A model generated the notes under the pieces. It made no database searches and had not been told where the DNA came from. It saw only the letters and a program-made list of their open reading frames with translations. DNA of 64,000 bases from Lederbergia lenta NBRC 16444 (GTDB taxonomy: Bacteria > Bacillota > Bacilli > Bacillales > Bacillaceae_C), in assembly GCF_001591545.1 (NCBI RefSeq), contig NZ_BCVC01000001.1:1674001-1738000 (forward strand), read 5' to 3'. This document shows, piece by piece, positions 26,238-37,026 of the stretch; position 1 is the stretch's first letter; every line of letters starts with the position of its first letter. Position numbers and translations under genes: made by a program.

Positions 26238-27197
26238 CTATCTTTTACCTTTAATGTATGGTTCGCCAAGTGCTTTTGGAGCATCAGCTCGCCCAATGAA
26301 TCCAGCGAGTGCCAAAATAGTTAACACATATGGCATAATTAACAGAAAAACAGGTGATATATTTGCAAGCAAAGGAATTTGTGGAGCTACGATGCTTAAG
26401 CTTTGAGCAAATCCAAAGAATAATGCTGCTCCCATCGCTCCAAGTGGATGCCACTTACCAAAAATCATTGCGGCAAGCGCCATAAAACCTTGACCTGTAA
26501 TAGTAATATGACTGAAATTAAGTGTTAAGGACTGTGCAAATACTGCCCCACCTGCACCACCAAGCACTCCAGATAAAAACACTCCTATATAGCGAAGCCG
26601 GGTAACATTTATCCCCATCGTATCGGCTGCCATCGGATGTTCTCCGACAGAGCGAAGTCGAAGTCCAAATGGGGTTTTAAATAATATAAACCAGACAACA
26701 AATGACAATAAAATTGCCACATAAGCCATATAGGATACATTACTAAAAAATAGCTTACCGATGATTGGAATATCACTCAAAAGTGGGATGTCAATTTTTC
26801 CAATGTTTTCAAGAATCGTATCCGTTTGTCCTTTTCCATATATTTTTTTCACTAGAAAAAGTGACAGTCCGAGTGCAAGAAAATTAATCGCTACGCCGCT
26901 CACTACTTGATCAGCTCGAAATGTAATAGATGCTAGGCCATGGAGTAAAGAAAAAATCCCTGCAATAACCATGGCGAATAGTATAGATATCCATGTAGTT
27001 GCTGCGCCGAAAATATGCGCAGTACTTAAATTGAAAACGATAGAGCTAAATGCGCCAATTACCATTAACCCTTCCAACCCAATGTTTACAATTCCCGACC
27101 GCTCTGAAAATACGCCACCGAGCGCAGTGAGAATAAGTGGTGCTGCCGCCATAATAGATGAAGAGATAATGAGAGCTAACAATGTCATGACATCCAC
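26238..27197 (-). CDS. ABC transporter permease, nucleoside (BMP-type) system, second subunit
   Basis: A 319-residue, strongly hydrophobic protein of the BPD_transp_2 family, with ERSGIVNIGLEGLMV near residue 33 and GINVTRLRYIGVFLSGVLGG near 195. It matches the YufQ/NupQ type of B. subtilis guanosine uptake. GTG 27197 directly follows the stop of the first permease, and a GGGGG ribosome site lies in that gene's end. Last gene of a four-gene unit: lipoprotein, ATPase, permease, permease. The nucleoside substrate is inferred from the family. Confidence 0.92.
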   Translation of the reverse strand: MDVMTLLALIISSSIMAAAPLILTALGGVFSERSGIVNIGLEGLMVIGAFSSIVFNLSTAHIFGAATTWISILFAMVIAGIFSLLHGLASITFRADQVVSGVAINFLALGLSLFLVKKIYGKGQTDTILENIGKIDIPLLSDIPIIGKLFFSNVSYMAYVAILLSFVVWFILFKTPFGLRLRSVGEHPMAADTMGINVTRLRYIGVFLSGVLGGAGGAVFAQSLTLNFSHITITGQGFMALAAMIFGKWHPLGAMGAALFFGFAQSLSIVAPQIPLLANISPVFLLIMPYVLTILALAGFIGRADAPKALGEPYIKGKR

Positions 27198-28238
27198 TTA
27201 TTTCGCCCCCTTTTTAAAACGTGCGATGAGCAATCGAATCATATAGCTTGAAGCCACAAAGAAAATGATAAAGGCAATAACAATTTCTACAAGTTCTTTT
27301 GGCACGTTTGCGTCAGGCATGAGTAATGCCCCTACTTTCAATACACCAAATAAGAATGCTGCGAGCACAACACCAATGGCAGTATTCCCACCAAGCAAGG
27401 CGACAGCGATTCCGTCGAATCCTACTCCAGTAAACCCTGATTGAATAGATGCACTTCCGAAAGTTCCTAGTCCTTCCATTGCTCCCGCAAGACCAGCAAA
27501 CGCACCGGATATTACCATAGACGCGATAATATTTTTACTCACATTCATGCCAGCATATTGTGATGCATGCTGATTTAGGCCCACAGATCTAAGTTCAAAA
27601 CCAACTTTTGTCTTTTCTAAAATAAACCACATGACAATCGCTCCGAGTAACGCTAGGAATATGCCATAATGAAGCGTCGAATATTCAGTAATTGATTCAA
27701 AGAATACTGAACTTAGAGAGGCCGATTCGTGAATAAGATCGGTCGAATCTTTTTGATCTGAAAGCACATATCGAACAATATAATTAGTTACATGCAAAGC
27801 AATATAATTCATCATAATAGTAACAATAACTTCATGAACCTTTAGTCGAGCTTTTAATAATCCTGGGATAAACCCCCAGAGTGCACCAGCTATTGCAGCT
27901 ACAATAATGGCGAGTGGTAGATGAATCACTTTCGGCAATTCAAAAGCAAGACCGACCCAAACGGAAGCCACCCAACCTACAAGCATTTGACCTTCGACAC
28001 CGATATTGAAAAGACCAGTTCTAAAAGCAAACGCTACAGCGAGTCCAGCAAATATATACGGAGTCATTTGTCTTAATGTTTCACCTACATAATAAGGTTC
28101 ACCTAATGCCCCTTGCCAAAGTTTGGCATAGCCAGCAATCGGATTGTATCCACTGATCAACATGATGATAGCCCCAGTAATTAAGCCAAGCAACACGGCG
28201 ATGATCGGAATGAGCAAGTTTGATAGACGTTTAGACAT
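27198..28238 (-). CDS. ABC transporter permease, nucleoside (BMP-type) system, first subunit
   Basis: A 346-residue membrane protein of the BPD_transp_2 family (YufP/NupP type), with TGLFNIGVEGQMLVGW near residue 74 and GMNVSKNIIASMVISGAFAG near 230. It overlaps the ATPase gene by 8 bases and directly adjoins the second permease, so all are co-translated. AGGAGG-like GGGAGGA precedes the ATG. Confidence 0.92.
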   Translation of the reverse strand: MSKRLSNLLIPIIAVLLGLITGAIIMLISGYNPIAGYAKLWQGALGEPYYVGETLRQMTPYIFAGLAVAFAFRTGLFNIGVEGQMLVGWVASVWVGLAFELPKVIHLPLAIIVAAIAGALWGFIPGLLKARLKVHEVIVTIMMNYIALHVTNYIVRYVLSDQKDSTDLIHESASLSSVFFESITEYSTLHYGIFLALLGAIVMWFILEKTKVGFELRSVGLNQHASQYAGMNVSKNIIASMVISGAFAGLAGAMEGLGTFGSASIQSGFTGVGFDGIAVALLGGNTAIGVVLAAFLFGVLKVGALLMPDANVPKELVEIVIAFIIFFVASSYMIRLLIARFKKGAK

Positions 28239-29766
28239 GAGTATCCTCCCTTACTTCTGAAAGCGCCGAACCTGCCATCAGTAAACCAAGCTCTTGCTCT
28301 GATGTTTTATCGGCATCAACTATCGCCACAATTTTACCTTCGAAAATAACAGCAATTCTGTCACTCACATTCAAGATTTCTTCCAGTTCAAAAGAAATTA
28401 GCAATACGGCCTTACCACTATCACGCTGCTCAATTAAACGTTTATGTATAAATTCAATTGCACCTACGTCAAGCCCTCTCGTAGGTTGCGCTGCAATTAG
28501 GAGGTCAGGATCTCTGTCTACCTCTCTTCCGATAATTGCTTTTTGTTGATTTCCTCCCGATAATGCCCGGGCATGAGTATACTCACTTGGAGTTCTTACA
28601 TCAAATTCGTCAATGAGTAACTTTGCTTTTTTATAAATCTCTTTAAAATTTAACACGCCGTTTTTGGAATATGGATGTTGGTAATAGGATTGTAACACCA
28701 TATTCTCACCAATTGGAAAATCCAAAACAAGTCCATGCTTATGCCTGTCTTGTGGAATATGACCAACACCTGATTCAATAATTTTCCGCGGTTTCATATT
28801 AGTTATTTCTTTCCCATTTAATTTAACCGAGCCACTCTCTGCCCTTCTAAGTCCAGTAATGGCCTCAATTAATTCTGTTTGCCCATTGCCGTCTACACCA
28901 GCAATCCCGACAATTTCTCCAGATTTGACAGTTAGATCTAGCTCCTTAACCGCATCAATACCTCTGGAATCTTTGACTTCTAGCCCGTGAATTTCTAACA
29001 CATTTTCGGTAGGATTAGCTTTACCTTTATTTGTAGTGAATACAACTTCTCTACCAACCATTAAATTGGCTAACTCATTTGTGGTTGTATCTGCTACATC
29101 TACGGTACCAATCCCTCGCCCTTTTCGAATAACCGTCACACGATCACATATCTCCATTATTTCTTTCAATTTATGTGTAATTAGAATGATTGATTTTCCT
29201 TCTTTAATCAAGTTTTTCATAATTTGGCTTAATTCTTTAATTTCTTGAGGTGTTAGAACAGCTGTCGGTTCATCAAAAATTAAGATTTCTGCCCCTCTAT
29301 ATAATGTCTTTAGAATTTCAACTCGCTGTTGCATGCCAACGGAAATATCGGCGATCTTAGCGCTTGGATTGACAGCTAATCCATACCTTTTAGAGATTTC
29401 TTGTACTTCTTGCTCGGCTTTTTTTATATCAATAGATATGCCTGATTTCGGCTCTTTTCCCAGTATGATATTTTCAGTCACTGTAAAAGTATCAACTAAC
29501 ATAAAATGCTGATGAACCATACCAATTCCTAGCTTGTTAGCAATAGTAGGACTTGTAATATGTGCAGGTTGCCCATTCACCCGAATTTCTCCTTTTTCCG
29601 GTTGATATAAGCCAAACAGAACATTCATCAATGTAGACTTTCCAGCTCCATTTTCCCCTAATAAGGCATGGATTTCGCCTTTTTTCACTTGAAGTGTCAC
29701 CTGATCATTGGCAACAATCCCAGGAAATTCTTTACGAATGTCTAACATTTCAATTACGTATTCCAT
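28231..29766 (-). CDS. ABC transporter ATP-binding protein with two ATPase domains
   Basis: A YufO/NupO-type protein of about 511 residues carrying two ABC cassettes. The first has GENGAGKST near residue 39, the second a less canonical P-loop GVDGNGQTE near 290. Signature motifs are ISVGMQQR in the first and LSGGNQQK in the second, as in sugar and nucleoside importers. ATG 29766 lies 9 bases after AGGAG; the ATG six bases upstream lies only 3 bases away. It energises the two permeases and works with the lipoprotein upstream. Confidence 0.93.
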   Translation of the reverse strand: MEYVIEMLDIRKEFPGIVANDQVTLQVKKGEIHALLGENGAGKSTLMNVLFGLYQPEKGEIRVNGQPAHITSPTIANKLGIGMVHQHFMLVDTFTVTENIILGKEPKSGISIDIKKAEQEVQEISKRYGLAVNPSAKIADISVGMQQRVEILKTLYRGAEILIFDEPTAVLTPQEIKELSQIMKNLIKEGKSIILITHKLKEIMEICDRVTVIRKGRGIGTVDVADTTTNELANLMVGREVVFTTNKGKANPTENVLEIHGLEVKDSRGIDAVKELDLTVKSGEIVGIAGVDGNGQTELIEAITGLRRAESGSVKLNGKEITNMKPRKIIESGVGHIPQDRHKHGLVLDFPIGENMVLQSYYQHPYSKNGVLNFKEIYKKAKLLIDEFDVRTPSEYTHARALSGGNQQKAIIGREVDRDPDLLIAAQPTRGLDVGAIEFIHKRLIEQRDSGKAVLLISFELEEILNVSDRIAVIFEGKIVAIVDADKTSEQELGLLMAGSALSEVREDTHV

Positions 29767-29847
29767 CCTCATTCACTCCTTTATTAAAAAGCACAGAGCA
29801 TTTGGCTTAAAAGCACGAGCCGGACACTCGGAACTAATTTTCTTAGT

Positions 29848-29927
29848 TTAAAAATGTTAAATGAAAGCCAGTATCTACTGACCTTCATTTAACATTTTTA
29901 ACGGGCCGGCAGTGGAGCCAAGCCCGT
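29848..29927 (-). other. Two adjoining hairpins between lipoprotein and ATPase genes
   Basis: A long AT-rich stem (29848-29865 with 29884-29901, 18 bp without mismatch, then CAGTA/TACTG after a short mismatched stretch) abuts a GC-rich stem ACGGGC (29901-29906) with GCCCGT (29922-29927). On the minus strand both follow the lipoprotein stop. Such structures often stabilise the upstream mRNA or cut read-through, giving more binding protein than ATPase. That role is inference. Confidence 0.7.
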
Positions 29928-29942
29928 CATAAGAGAAATCAT

Positions 29943-31022
29943 TTATTTTTTTAATGTAGAAGGTATATCAATTTCACCATTTTTAATTTTTGTTTCGTAT
30001 TCTTTCACTGCTTTTAATACTTCATCAGTTAAATGCTCTTGGGAGTCGGATATCTTCACGCCATCTTCTTCAAGCCCATATTCTACGAGCTCTCCTCCCG
30101 GAAACTTACCCTCTTTCGCCAAATTAGCAACTTCTTTCACTGCTACATCTACGCGCTTAACCATTGATGTGAGGGTTACATTTTTCGTTTCACCATCCAC
30201 TTTCACATCGCCTTCAGCATGTTGATCTTGGTCGACACCAATCACCCATACATCACGTTCAGGATCTTTTTGTTTCAGGTTTTTCGCTTCAGTGAACACT
30301 CCTAGTCCAGCTCCACCAGCAGCATGGTAGATAATATCTACTCCAGAGCTATACTGTGTAGCGGCAATCGAAGCACCTTTTGCCGAATCAGAAAACGTAC
30401 CTGCAAATTGAATTTGTACTGTTGCATTAGGGTTCACTTCTTTAACACCAGCCTCAAATCCAGCTGCAAACTTATTAATTAAGTCCCCTTCAATACCACC
30501 AACAAAACCTACTTTATTAGACTTTGTCATTAGTCCAGCTACAACGCCTACTAGAAATGAGCCCTCATGCTCCTTGAACATAATGCTTGCTACGTTGTCC
30601 TTATTTTCGATTACTTCATCAACGATAGCAAATTGACTATCTTTTCGCTGATCAGCAATTTTTTCGATTGCTTTTTGAAGTTTATAACCAACACCGTAAA
30701 TAACATCAAAATCATTTCTTACAGCTGTATTTAAGTTCGTCGCATAGTCGGCTTCTGATTTGGATTCAAAATAATTATAGCCTTCTTTACCTTTTTTCAA
30801 ATTGTTCTCTTCTCCAAATGCTGTTAACCCTTCCCAAGCTGATTGGTTAAATGATTTATCATCCACTCCACCTTCATCAGTTACCATTGCTACCGTAAAA
30901 TTTTTATCTTCTTGTTTATCTTCATTTCCGCCTTGCTTGTTACCGCTTGTTCCACAGGCTCCAAGAATTGTTCCTGCAGCTAAAACGAGTGATAGCGTCA
31001 AACCAAAATTACGCTTTTTCAC
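29943..31022 (-). CDS. BMP-family substrate-binding lipoprotein, nucleoside ABC importer
   Basis: A 359-residue extracellular lipoprotein: signal peptide with lipobox LGAC (Cys23), then a low-complexity linker, then the BMP (PnrA/NupN-like) domain with [20 protein letters not shown] near 49, [16 protein letters not shown] near 110 and [14 protein letters not shown] near 235. Relatives bind purine nucleosides; the B. subtilis Nup system takes up guanosine. The start GTG 31022 follows AGGGGG. Two hairpins separate it from the ATPase gene. B. subtilis has other ymf genes here instead, and keeps its nup genes elsewhere. Confidence 0.93.
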   Translation of the reverse strand: MKKRNFGLTLSLVLAAGTILGACGTSGNKQGGNEDKQEDKNFTVAMVTDEGGVDDKSFNQSAWEGLTAFGEENNLKKGKEGYNYFESKSEADYATNLNTAVRNDFDVIYGVGYKLQKAIEKIADQRKDSQFAIVDEVIENKDNVASIMFKEHEGSFLVGVVAGLMTKSNKVGFVGGIEGDLINKFAAGFEAGVKEVNPNATVQIQFAGTFSDSAKGASIAATQYSSGVDIIYHAAGGAGLGVFTEAKNLKQKDPERDVWVIGVDQDQHAEGDVKVDGETKNVTLTSMVKRVDVAVKEVANLAKEGKFPGGELVEYGLEEDGVKISDSQEHLTDEVLKAVKEYETKIKNGEIDIPSTLKK

Positions 31023-31222
31023 TAAGAGAACCCCCTATTTTTTTGATTTAACTGAAATAATACACCATCTCATTTTTCTTGTCTACGATGATATCATTCC
31101 TGCTAACCGAAAATACTATAACACTTTCTCGCTCATAAATAAATAAAAATGTGATGAATTTTGTCGAATTTCGGTTCATTATGACAATTTAGATGTTTTC
31201 ACTCAAATACTTAAAAGTCACT

Positions 31223-33562
31223 TTATGAAGTTTGCTCCTCCGATGGTTTAGGTACTAGAACTGTCCTTGGCTTACTGCCTTCATACGGACCAACAATACC
31301 TCTAGCTTCCATTTCATCAATTAAGCGGGCAGCTCTTGTATAACCTACCCGGAAACGACGCTGTAACATGGAAACCGATGCTGTTTGCATTTCGGCTATT
31401 AATTGTACTGCATCATCGAAAAGTTCATCCTCTGCTTCTTTCGTTACCTCGGGGATATCGTCAGGAATCATCTCTTCTTGATATTGCGCTTTTTGTTGAG
31501 CGATGACAAAATCAACGATATCTTCCACCTCTTGGTCGGATAAAAATGCGCCTTGTACCCGCACTGGTTTCGAAGCTCCAACAGGTTGGAAGAGCATATC
31601 TCCTCTCCCTAGCAACTTCTCCGCCCCACCAGTATCTAATATTGTTCTGGAATCTGTTGCCGATGATACAGCAAACGCGATACGCGATGGAATATTCGCC
31701 TTTATCACCCCAGTAATAACATCAACAGATGGACGTTGTGTAGCAATGATCAGATGGATACCTGCTGCCCTCGCCATTTGCGCAAGCCTTGTAATCGAAT
31801 CTTCCACATCATTTGATGCTACCATCATAAGATCTGCAAGCTCATCGACAATCACAATAATATACGGTAATAATGGCTGTTTTTCCTCTTTTTCTAGATT
31901 AATTTTAGTTATATATTCGTTATATCCTTCAATATTTCTTGTGCCAGTATGTGAAAAATGCTCATAACGCCTTTCCATTTCATTAACAACCTTTTTCAAT
32001 GCTTGCGATGCCTTTTTGGGGTCCGTTACAACTGGTGCAAGCAAATGAGGAACGCCATTATATACATTTAGTTCAACCATTTTTGGATCAATCATCATCA
32101 TTTTTACTTCATGTGGCTTAGCACGCATCAGAACACTTGTGATAATACCATTGATACAAACACTCTTACCACTACCAGTTGCTCCAGCTACAAGTAAATG
32201 CGGCATTTTATTTAGTTCAGCTACTACTGCTGTTCCAGTTATATCCCGACCAAGACCAATTTGTAGCTTCGCTTCAGGTTTGTTATTTTCTTTGGAGTCC
32301 AGTACTTCTCGAAGTGAAACAACGGCAATCTCAGAGTTTGGAACTTCTATGCCAATGGCCGATTTACCTGGAATCGGGGCTTCTATTCGGATATCTTTCG
32401 CTGCCAATACAAGCGCTAAATCATCACTTAAGCTAACGATTCTACTTACTTTTACTCCGGCATCTGGGTGCACCTCGTACTTTGTAACAGCCGGACCCAA
32501 ATGAACCTGTGTAACTTTTGCTTTCACACCAAAACTATGGAATGTTCGTTCGAGCTTTGCAGCATTTTCATGAATTACCTTGTATTCATTGCTTTGATCT
32601 GTTGCCTTCGGTCTAGTTAATAATGATATTGGTGGGAGCTCATAATCTTTATTTTCAAGTTCTACAAAAGCCATAGAAGGAACGATGTCTTCTTCCTCAC
32701 TAGTTTCTTCTAGTTCTTCTGGCTTTGTCGTCGTTTCTGGCTGAGCTTCCTCTATTGGAAATGCTCTTTCAGTAAAACTAGATATTAGTGGCTCAGACAC
32801 GACATCCTCTTCATTAGTAGGCGTTTCAATATTTGAGTCAATGATCGTAGCTGGTTTATCCTGCTTTTTCTTTTTATTACCAGACTCTTTTTGTTTCTTT
32901 CTATTTTCCACTCTCTCTTCTTTCCATTCTTTTAAATCCAGTAAAAATATTTTCCATTGTTTTTTTAGAAAGATGCCAATTTTCACCCCTATACGACCAA
33001 TTACTTCACCAATTGATTTACCAGTAATGAGGATTATACCAATTAATATAAGGAAGAAACTTAATATCTTTGCACCAAGTGAATCGAAAATAAAATATGT
33101 AACAGTGAGCAAAATTGCTCCAAGCATACCGCCTCCAAAATCTCCCAAACTTTCATTCAGTTTATTTTTTTTGAGATTTTGACCGAATTCGGCATGGGTA
33201 TTTCCTAATACACTTTGCCCTTCCATACTATTATTAGCAATCTTTAAATCAATAAACTGCACATGATTTAATAAAAGAATACATCCAAAAATAATATAAA
33301 TACCTAGAAGTTGGGCCTTGGAGAAATTAGGAAAGTCTCTTTTTATCATCATATAACCACCCAATACGATGACTCCGATGATGCCCAAAATATACCATTC
33401 TCCTAAAAAGTAATAAAATGGGATTGCTAGCGAAAACAGCTTATCCCCTTTTACGATTGCGATAATACCTAATGCTATTAAAATAATACCAATAATTTCA
33501 AAGCGCAGTGTTTTATTCACTTTTTGCGTCTTACGGTTATTTCTTCGTTTTTTCTTTGCCAT
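31223..33562 (-). CDS. spoIIIE: DNA translocase SpoIIIE/FtsK family
   Basis: SpoIIIE pumps the chromosome into the forespore through the septum. The 779 residues show four N-terminal membrane helices (about 20-180), a Glu/Asp/Lys-rich linker (about 200-320), a RecA-like motor with Walker A GATGSGKS near residue 462 and Walker [14 protein letters not shown] near 575, the motif [17 protein letters not shown], and a C-terminal winged helix gamma domain (about 705-765) that reads SRS sequences. The length and position, with tepA and ylzJ upstream, match B. subtilis. Confidence 0.96.
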   Translation of the reverse strand: MAKKKRRNNRKTQKVNKTLRFEIIGIILIALGIIAIVKGDKLFSLAIPFYYFLGEWYILGIIGVIVLGGYMMIKRDFPNFSKAQLLGIYIIFGCILLLNHVQFIDLKIANNSMEGQSVLGNTHAEFGQNLKKNKLNESLGDFGGGMLGAILLTVTYFIFDSLGAKILSFFLILIGIILITGKSIGEVIGRIGVKIGIFLKKQWKIFLLDLKEWKEERVENRKKQKESGNKKKKQDKPATIIDSNIETPTNEEDVVSEPLISSFTERAFPIEEAQPETTTKPEELEETSEEEDIVPSMAFVELENKDYELPPISLLTRPKATDQSNEYKVIHENAAKLERTFHSFGVKAKVTQVHLGPAVTKYEVHPDAGVKVSRIVSLSDDLALVLAAKDIRIEAPIPGKSAIGIEVPNSEIAVVSLREVLDSKENNKPEAKLQIGLGRDITGTAVVAELNKMPHLLVAGATGSGKSVCINGIITSVLMRAKPHEVKMMMIDPKMVELNVYNGVPHLLAPVVTDPKKASQALKKVVNEMERRYEHFSHTGTRNIEGYNEYITKINLEKEEKQPLLPYIIVIVDELADLMMVASNDVEDSITRLAQMARAAGIHLIIATQRPSVDVITGVIKANIPSRIAFAVSSATDSRTILDTGGAEKLLGRGDMLFQPVGASKPVRVQGAFLSDQEVEDIVDFVIAQQKAQYQEEMIPDDIPEVTKEAEDELFDDAVQLIAEMQTASVSMLQRRFRVGYTRAARLIDEMEARGIVGPYEGSKPRTVLVPKPSEEQTS

Positions 33563-33845
33563 TTTATCACCTATCTATCCATATTTGGAGCTCTTTTCCA
33601 TTCCAACCGCAGAACCGTATAAACTTGTATCGTTTTTAGCGCAGGCTTCTAGCATATTATACCATAGGGATAAGCATTCATTGAGCTAGAAATTATCAAC
33701 TCAAAAGAACAAAATAACTCTTCCAACAAGAAGAGAGTAATGAGTCAATCCTTTTAAGTAAGGAGTTATTATAGAATAATGTTATTTCCATACAGAACAA
33801 CGGAACTTGCTAGAAATCAGAATCAATTTTAAGGGGCTTAAAAAG
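33563..33845. other. Spacer between ylzJ and spoIIIE, no clear gene
   Basis: It holds the upstream region of spoIIIE. A weak inverted repeat TCTTC...GAAGA occurs near 33719-33734, and a 17-codon plus-strand frame behind AAGGAG at about 33780-33831 is too short to call. No clear promoter was picked out. Confidence 0.4.
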
Positions 33846-33890
33846 CCAAAAAGGTAATATACCCTAAATTGTGAGGGTATGTTACCTTTT
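33846..33890 (-). terminator. Terminator behind ylzJ
   Basis: AAAAAGGTAA..TACCCT pairs with AGGGTA..TTACCTTTT around an 8-base loop. It is bidirectional, with As on the left and Ts on the right. Confidence 0.88.
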
Positions 33891-33921
33891 CACTGTTTAA
33901 TCTTAGTATTAGTCTTTTACG

Positions 33922-33939
33922 AAAAGATCATGATCTTTT
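33922..33939. repeat. Perfect 18-bp palindrome at the ylzJ stop codon
   Basis: AAAAGATCATGATCTTTT, with no spacer, ends on the last base of the ylzJ stop codon. It may act as an extra terminator stem or binding site. Confidence 0.6.
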
Positions 33940-34145
33940 TATATAGGTATATATGATCCAGGATGCAATTCACTGTTTAAATAATCTGCTGGATCACTAC
34001 TCATAATCCTTACTATTTTATACATATTACCTCTCTGCTCAACAACCATTGGTACACCATTTCGGGTTAATGAAACCTGATCAGAAAAACTTTCCAATTG
34101 TTCTGGAAAAATAAGCTCTGGTGGTATAATCGTGTGATGAATCAT
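33939..34145 (-). CDS. ylzJ: YlzJ-like small protein
   Basis: A 68-residue soluble protein, with [14 protein letters not shown] at the start and [18 protein letters not shown] near the end, as in the YlzJ-like family of spore formers. The function is unknown. It overlaps tepA by 4 bases (ATGA), so it is translated from the same message. A terminator follows. Confidence 0.9.
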   Translation of the reverse strand: MIHHTIIPPELIFPEQLESFSDQVSLTRNGVPMVVEQRGNMYKIVRIMSSDPADYLNSELHPGSYIPI

Positions 34146-34897
34146 TGAATGATCTCCTCCTCATCAGTATGTTTGGATTGTAATTCAATCAATTCTTTTA
34201 ATTTCGCAAGTGCCCTACCTAAACCGCCTACTTCATCAATCAGGCCGGACGTTACAGCGTCTTCGCCAATAACATTTGTTCCTATATCTCTGGTTAAGTT
34301 TCCTTTGGCAAACATTAAATCCTTAAAAGTCTCTTCGGAAATGCGGGAATTTTTTGTAACAAATTTTACTACACGTTCTTGCATTTTATCCATATATTCA
34401 AATGACTGTGGAACCCCAATAACCAGACCAGTTAACCGAATCGGGTGGATCGTCATTGTTGCGGTCTCAGCGATAAAGGAATAGGAACAGGAGACAGCTA
34501 TTGGCACACCGATAGAATGGCCACCACCTAATACAATTGAAACGCTTGGTTTAGAAAGGGTAGAAATCATTTCTGAAATAGCAAGACCAGCTTCAACATC
34601 TCCACCAACTGTATTAAGTACTACTAGTAAACCTTCTATTTTTGGATTTTGTTCAATTGCAACGAGCTGTGGAATGATATGCTCGTATTTCGTTGTTTTA
34701 TTTTGTGGTGGTAATTGCATATGACCTTCTATTTGCCCAATAATTGTTAAACAATGGATGTTCGCATCAGCAGAGAGCTGGGGTACATTCGTTTGACCAA
34801 GTTGTTGAATTTTATCAAGAATCCCAGACGGTTTTTCTTCTGTTTCTTCATTTGGTTGACTGTCCATACGCTGTTCAGAAGTCTGTTTATTTTTCAT
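34142..34897 (-). CDS. tepA: TepA, ClpP-family protease-like protein
   Basis: TepA is a membrane-associated ClpP-type serine protease homologue described in B. subtilis as translocation-enhancing. The N-terminal 45 residues are hydrophilic and low in order. The ClpP fold follows, with [17 protein letters not shown] near 115, the nucleophile Ser in [12 protein letters not shown] near 145 and [11 protein letters not shown] with the His region near 170. ATG 34897 is 5 bases after AGGAGG; the adjoining ATG 34900 is only 2 bases away. It is the first gene of tepA-ylzJ. Confidence 0.94.
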   Translation of the reverse strand: MKNKQTSEQRMDSQPNEETEEKPSGILDKIQQLGQTNVPQLSADANIHCLTIIGQIEGHMQLPPQNKTTKYEHIIPQLVAIEQNPKIEGLLVVLNTVGGDVEAGLAISEMISTLSKPSVSIVLGGGHSIGVPIAVSCSYSFIAETATMTIHPIRLTGLVIGVPQSFEYMDKMQERVVKFVTKNSRISEETFKDLMFAKGNLTRDIGTNVIGEDAVTSGLIDEVGGLGRALAKLKELIELQSKHTDEEEIIQ

Positions 34898-34957
34898 CAT
34901 ATCCTCCTGCTTTTATCAATTGATGCTTATAGTATGAACGTAAGTAATCGTTTCATA

Positions 34958-34997
34958 CAAAAAGAAGAGATGCAATTGTTGCAAGCATCTCTTCTTT
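34958..34997 (-). terminator. Terminator of rnjB
   Basis: AAAGAAGAGATGC (34961-34973) pairs perfectly with GCATCTCTTCTTT (34985-34997). As stand on the left, giving Us on the minus strand. Confidence 0.88.
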
Positions 34998-35010
34998 CTT
35001 TGTACTAACA

Positions 35011-36681
35011 TTAAACTTCCATAATAATCGGTAGAATCATCGGTCTTCTCTTCGTTCTTTCATATAAGAACTGATTAAGCTTATCGCGAATATCTTGTTT
35101 AATGCTTGACCAATCGAAAGCATCAGCAGAGACAGCATCTTCTACAATTTTTTGTACTATGTTTGCTGACTCGTCGATTAATCGCTCTGACTCTCGCACA
35201 TAAACAAATCCACGAGAGATGATTTCAGGACCAGAAGCAATTTTACGGTTCTTTTTATCCAGAGTAACCACAACGGTAAATATTCCATCTTGAGATAATA
35301 GCTTACGGTCACGAAGAACAATATTACCAACGTCACCCACACCAATGCCATCAATAAGTACATTCCCGGCAGATACACGATTCCCAGCACTCATCTTACC
35401 GTTTTTATATTCGATTACTTCTCCCTTACCAGGAATAAAAATTTGATCTTTTGTCATACCAATCTCTTGTGCTAGTTTAGAGTGAGAGAAAAGCATTCTA
35501 TATTCCCCTTGAATAGGAATAAAATACTTAGGTTTCATTAAGTTTAACATTAACTTCAGATCTTCCTGACTTCCGTGACCTGAAACATGAACTTTGCTTT
35601 TCATTGAATTAACGATGGCACCAGCTCTGTATAGCAGATCTACCGTTTTAGCCATTGCTGTTTCTAATCCAACTGAAGGTGTTGAAGTAATAAGGACTGT
35701 GTCCCCTTCCTTTATAGAAACTTCTTTATGATTTTTTCTAGCCATTTTTTTCAATGCTTCTAAAGGCTCGCCCATTGTCCCCGTAGAAATGATTACAATT
35801 TGTTGGTCATCATATTTAGTAATTTGTTTAATTGGAATGATCAATTCTTTATCTTCTATTGTGATATAACCTAATTTAATTGCTATTTCAAAACCACGTT
35901 CCATGCTTTTTCCAACGACTGCGACTTTTCTGCCATTTTCAGCGGCAGCATCTAAAGTCTGTTGCATTCTAATAAAATTCGATGCAAAACAAGCGACAAT
36001 AATTCTTCCTGGTGCAGCATAAAATGCATTTGACATTTCTCTAGCGACTACTGATTCTGATGTTGAAAAGCCAGGATGTTCTGCTTCTGTACTATCAGAT
36101 AGTAAGCATAGAACGCCAGCATCTCCAATATTAGCCATTTTCCCTAGCTCTGATTGATACAAACCTGTAGAAGCTTGGTCAAATTTAAAATCCCCTGTGT
36201 GTACGATTCTTCCTTCTGAAGTATGAATGCATACGCCTAGTGAATCTGGAATACTATGTGTCGTATGGAAGAATGAAATAGTCACACCTTCAAATCTTAA
36301 TTTAGAATTCGATTTAATTGTATTGAATTGTACATCTATTTTCGTACCATTTTCTTTCATTCTTTCTCTAGCCAAGGCAATCGTCAATCTTGAGCCATAA
36401 ACTGGAGCTTTGATTTTCTGAAGAATATAAGGTAATGCCCCAATTGCATCTTCATGTCCGTGTGTCAAGAATATTCCTTTAATTCGATCTTTTTGTTCTT
36501 CCAACCAAGTTGTGTCGGGGATTACGATATCAATGCCTAGCATTTCGTTTTCTGGGAACATCAGTCCAGCATCGATGATAAAAATCTCCGAGTCAACCTC
36601 GATGACGTACATGTTCTTCCCAATTTCCCCCACCCCTCCAAGTGGAATTATTTTAATTATTTCATTTTGTATTTTGGCCAA
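35011..36681 (-). CDS. rnjB: Ribonuclease J2
   Basis: A 556-residue metallo-beta-lactamase/beta-CASP nuclease of the RNase J family; J2 normally forms a complex with J1. Motif 2, HxHxDH, reads HGHEDA (His74, His76, Asp78, Ala79), so the last metal-ligand His is missing, which supports J2 over J1 and predicts weak activity. Other motifs are present: THSIPDSLG, HTGDFKFD and VSGHGSQEDL. The C-terminus ends TKRRPMILPIIMEV. The start TTG 36681 lies 10 bases after GGAGG. Position beside dapA matches B. subtilis ymfA (rnjB). Confidence 0.93.
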   Translation of the reverse strand: MAKIQNEIIKIIPLGGVGEIGKNMYVIEVDSEIFIIDAGLMFPENEMLGIDIVIPDTTWLEEQKDRIKGIFLTHGHEDAIGALPYILQKIKAPVYGSRLTIALARERMKENGTKIDVQFNTIKSNSKLRFEGVTISFFHTTHSIPDSLGVCIHTSEGRIVHTGDFKFDQASTGLYQSELGKMANIGDAGVLCLLSDSTEAEHPGFSTSESVVAREMSNAFYAAPGRIIVACFASNFIRMQQTLDAAAENGRKVAVVGKSMERGFEIAIKLGYITIEDKELIIPIKQITKYDDQQIVIISTGTMGEPLEALKKMARKNHKEVSIKEGDTVLITSTPSVGLETAMAKTVDLLYRAGAIVNSMKSKVHVSGHGSQEDLKLMLNLMKPKYFIPIQGEYRMLFSHSKLAQEIGMTKDQIFIPGKGEVIEYKNGKMSAGNRVSAGNVLIDGIGVGDVGNIVLRDRKLLSQDGIFTVVVTLDKKNRKIASGPEIISRGFVYVRESERLIDESANIVQKIVEDAVSADAFDWSSIKQDIRDKLNQFLYERTKRRPMILPIIMEV

Positions 36682-36784
36682 ATTATTTCTTCCTCCCTTA
36701 TTATATTCCCGATCTGCATCAGTTAATCTTCATTATACTTGAATGTGAAATCTCTCTTCAACCATTAGCCTACAAGAAAAAAAA

Positions 36785-37020
36785 AAGGCGCTCGTTTAGG
36801 GTCGACAAGCATAAGACAAGATCGCGAGAGCTCCGGCTGTTTTAATCTCTATCTCTTAGCACTTGTAACTAGACAATTTAAAAAAGAAGAAAGCGCCCTT
36901 AAAGCGATCTACAAACTAAGCCCACAGATAAGGTCCGTCGACATTGCCACAGAGTGTTGCGCTATTAATCGAGGAACAGATGAACTTGAAGTTTACTTGC
37001 CGCAGGGCGCTACTTCTTTT
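36785..37020. repeat. Degenerate dispersed intergenic element, longest copy
   Basis: Two related parts, starting near GGCGCTCGTTTAGG (36786) and AAGCGCCCTTAAAGCGATC (36890), then TACAAACTAAGCCC, GTCGACATTGCCACAG and CGCAGGGCGCTACTTC. GC content and sequence style differ from the AT-rich surroundings. No ORF lies in it. The core is shared, by eye, with 10965 and 45503. It fills the gap between rnjB and dapA (36682-37088). Confidence 0.5.
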
Positions 37021-37026
37021 TCTCTT

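Noticed and set aside
31503-32504. Long plus-strand open frames opposite spoIIIE
   Set aside because: They are antisense shadows of a well-conserved gene without ribosome sites.
33780-33834. 17-codon plus-strand frame behind AAGGAG
   Set aside because: It is too short, the spacing to the ribosome site is long, and there is no further support.
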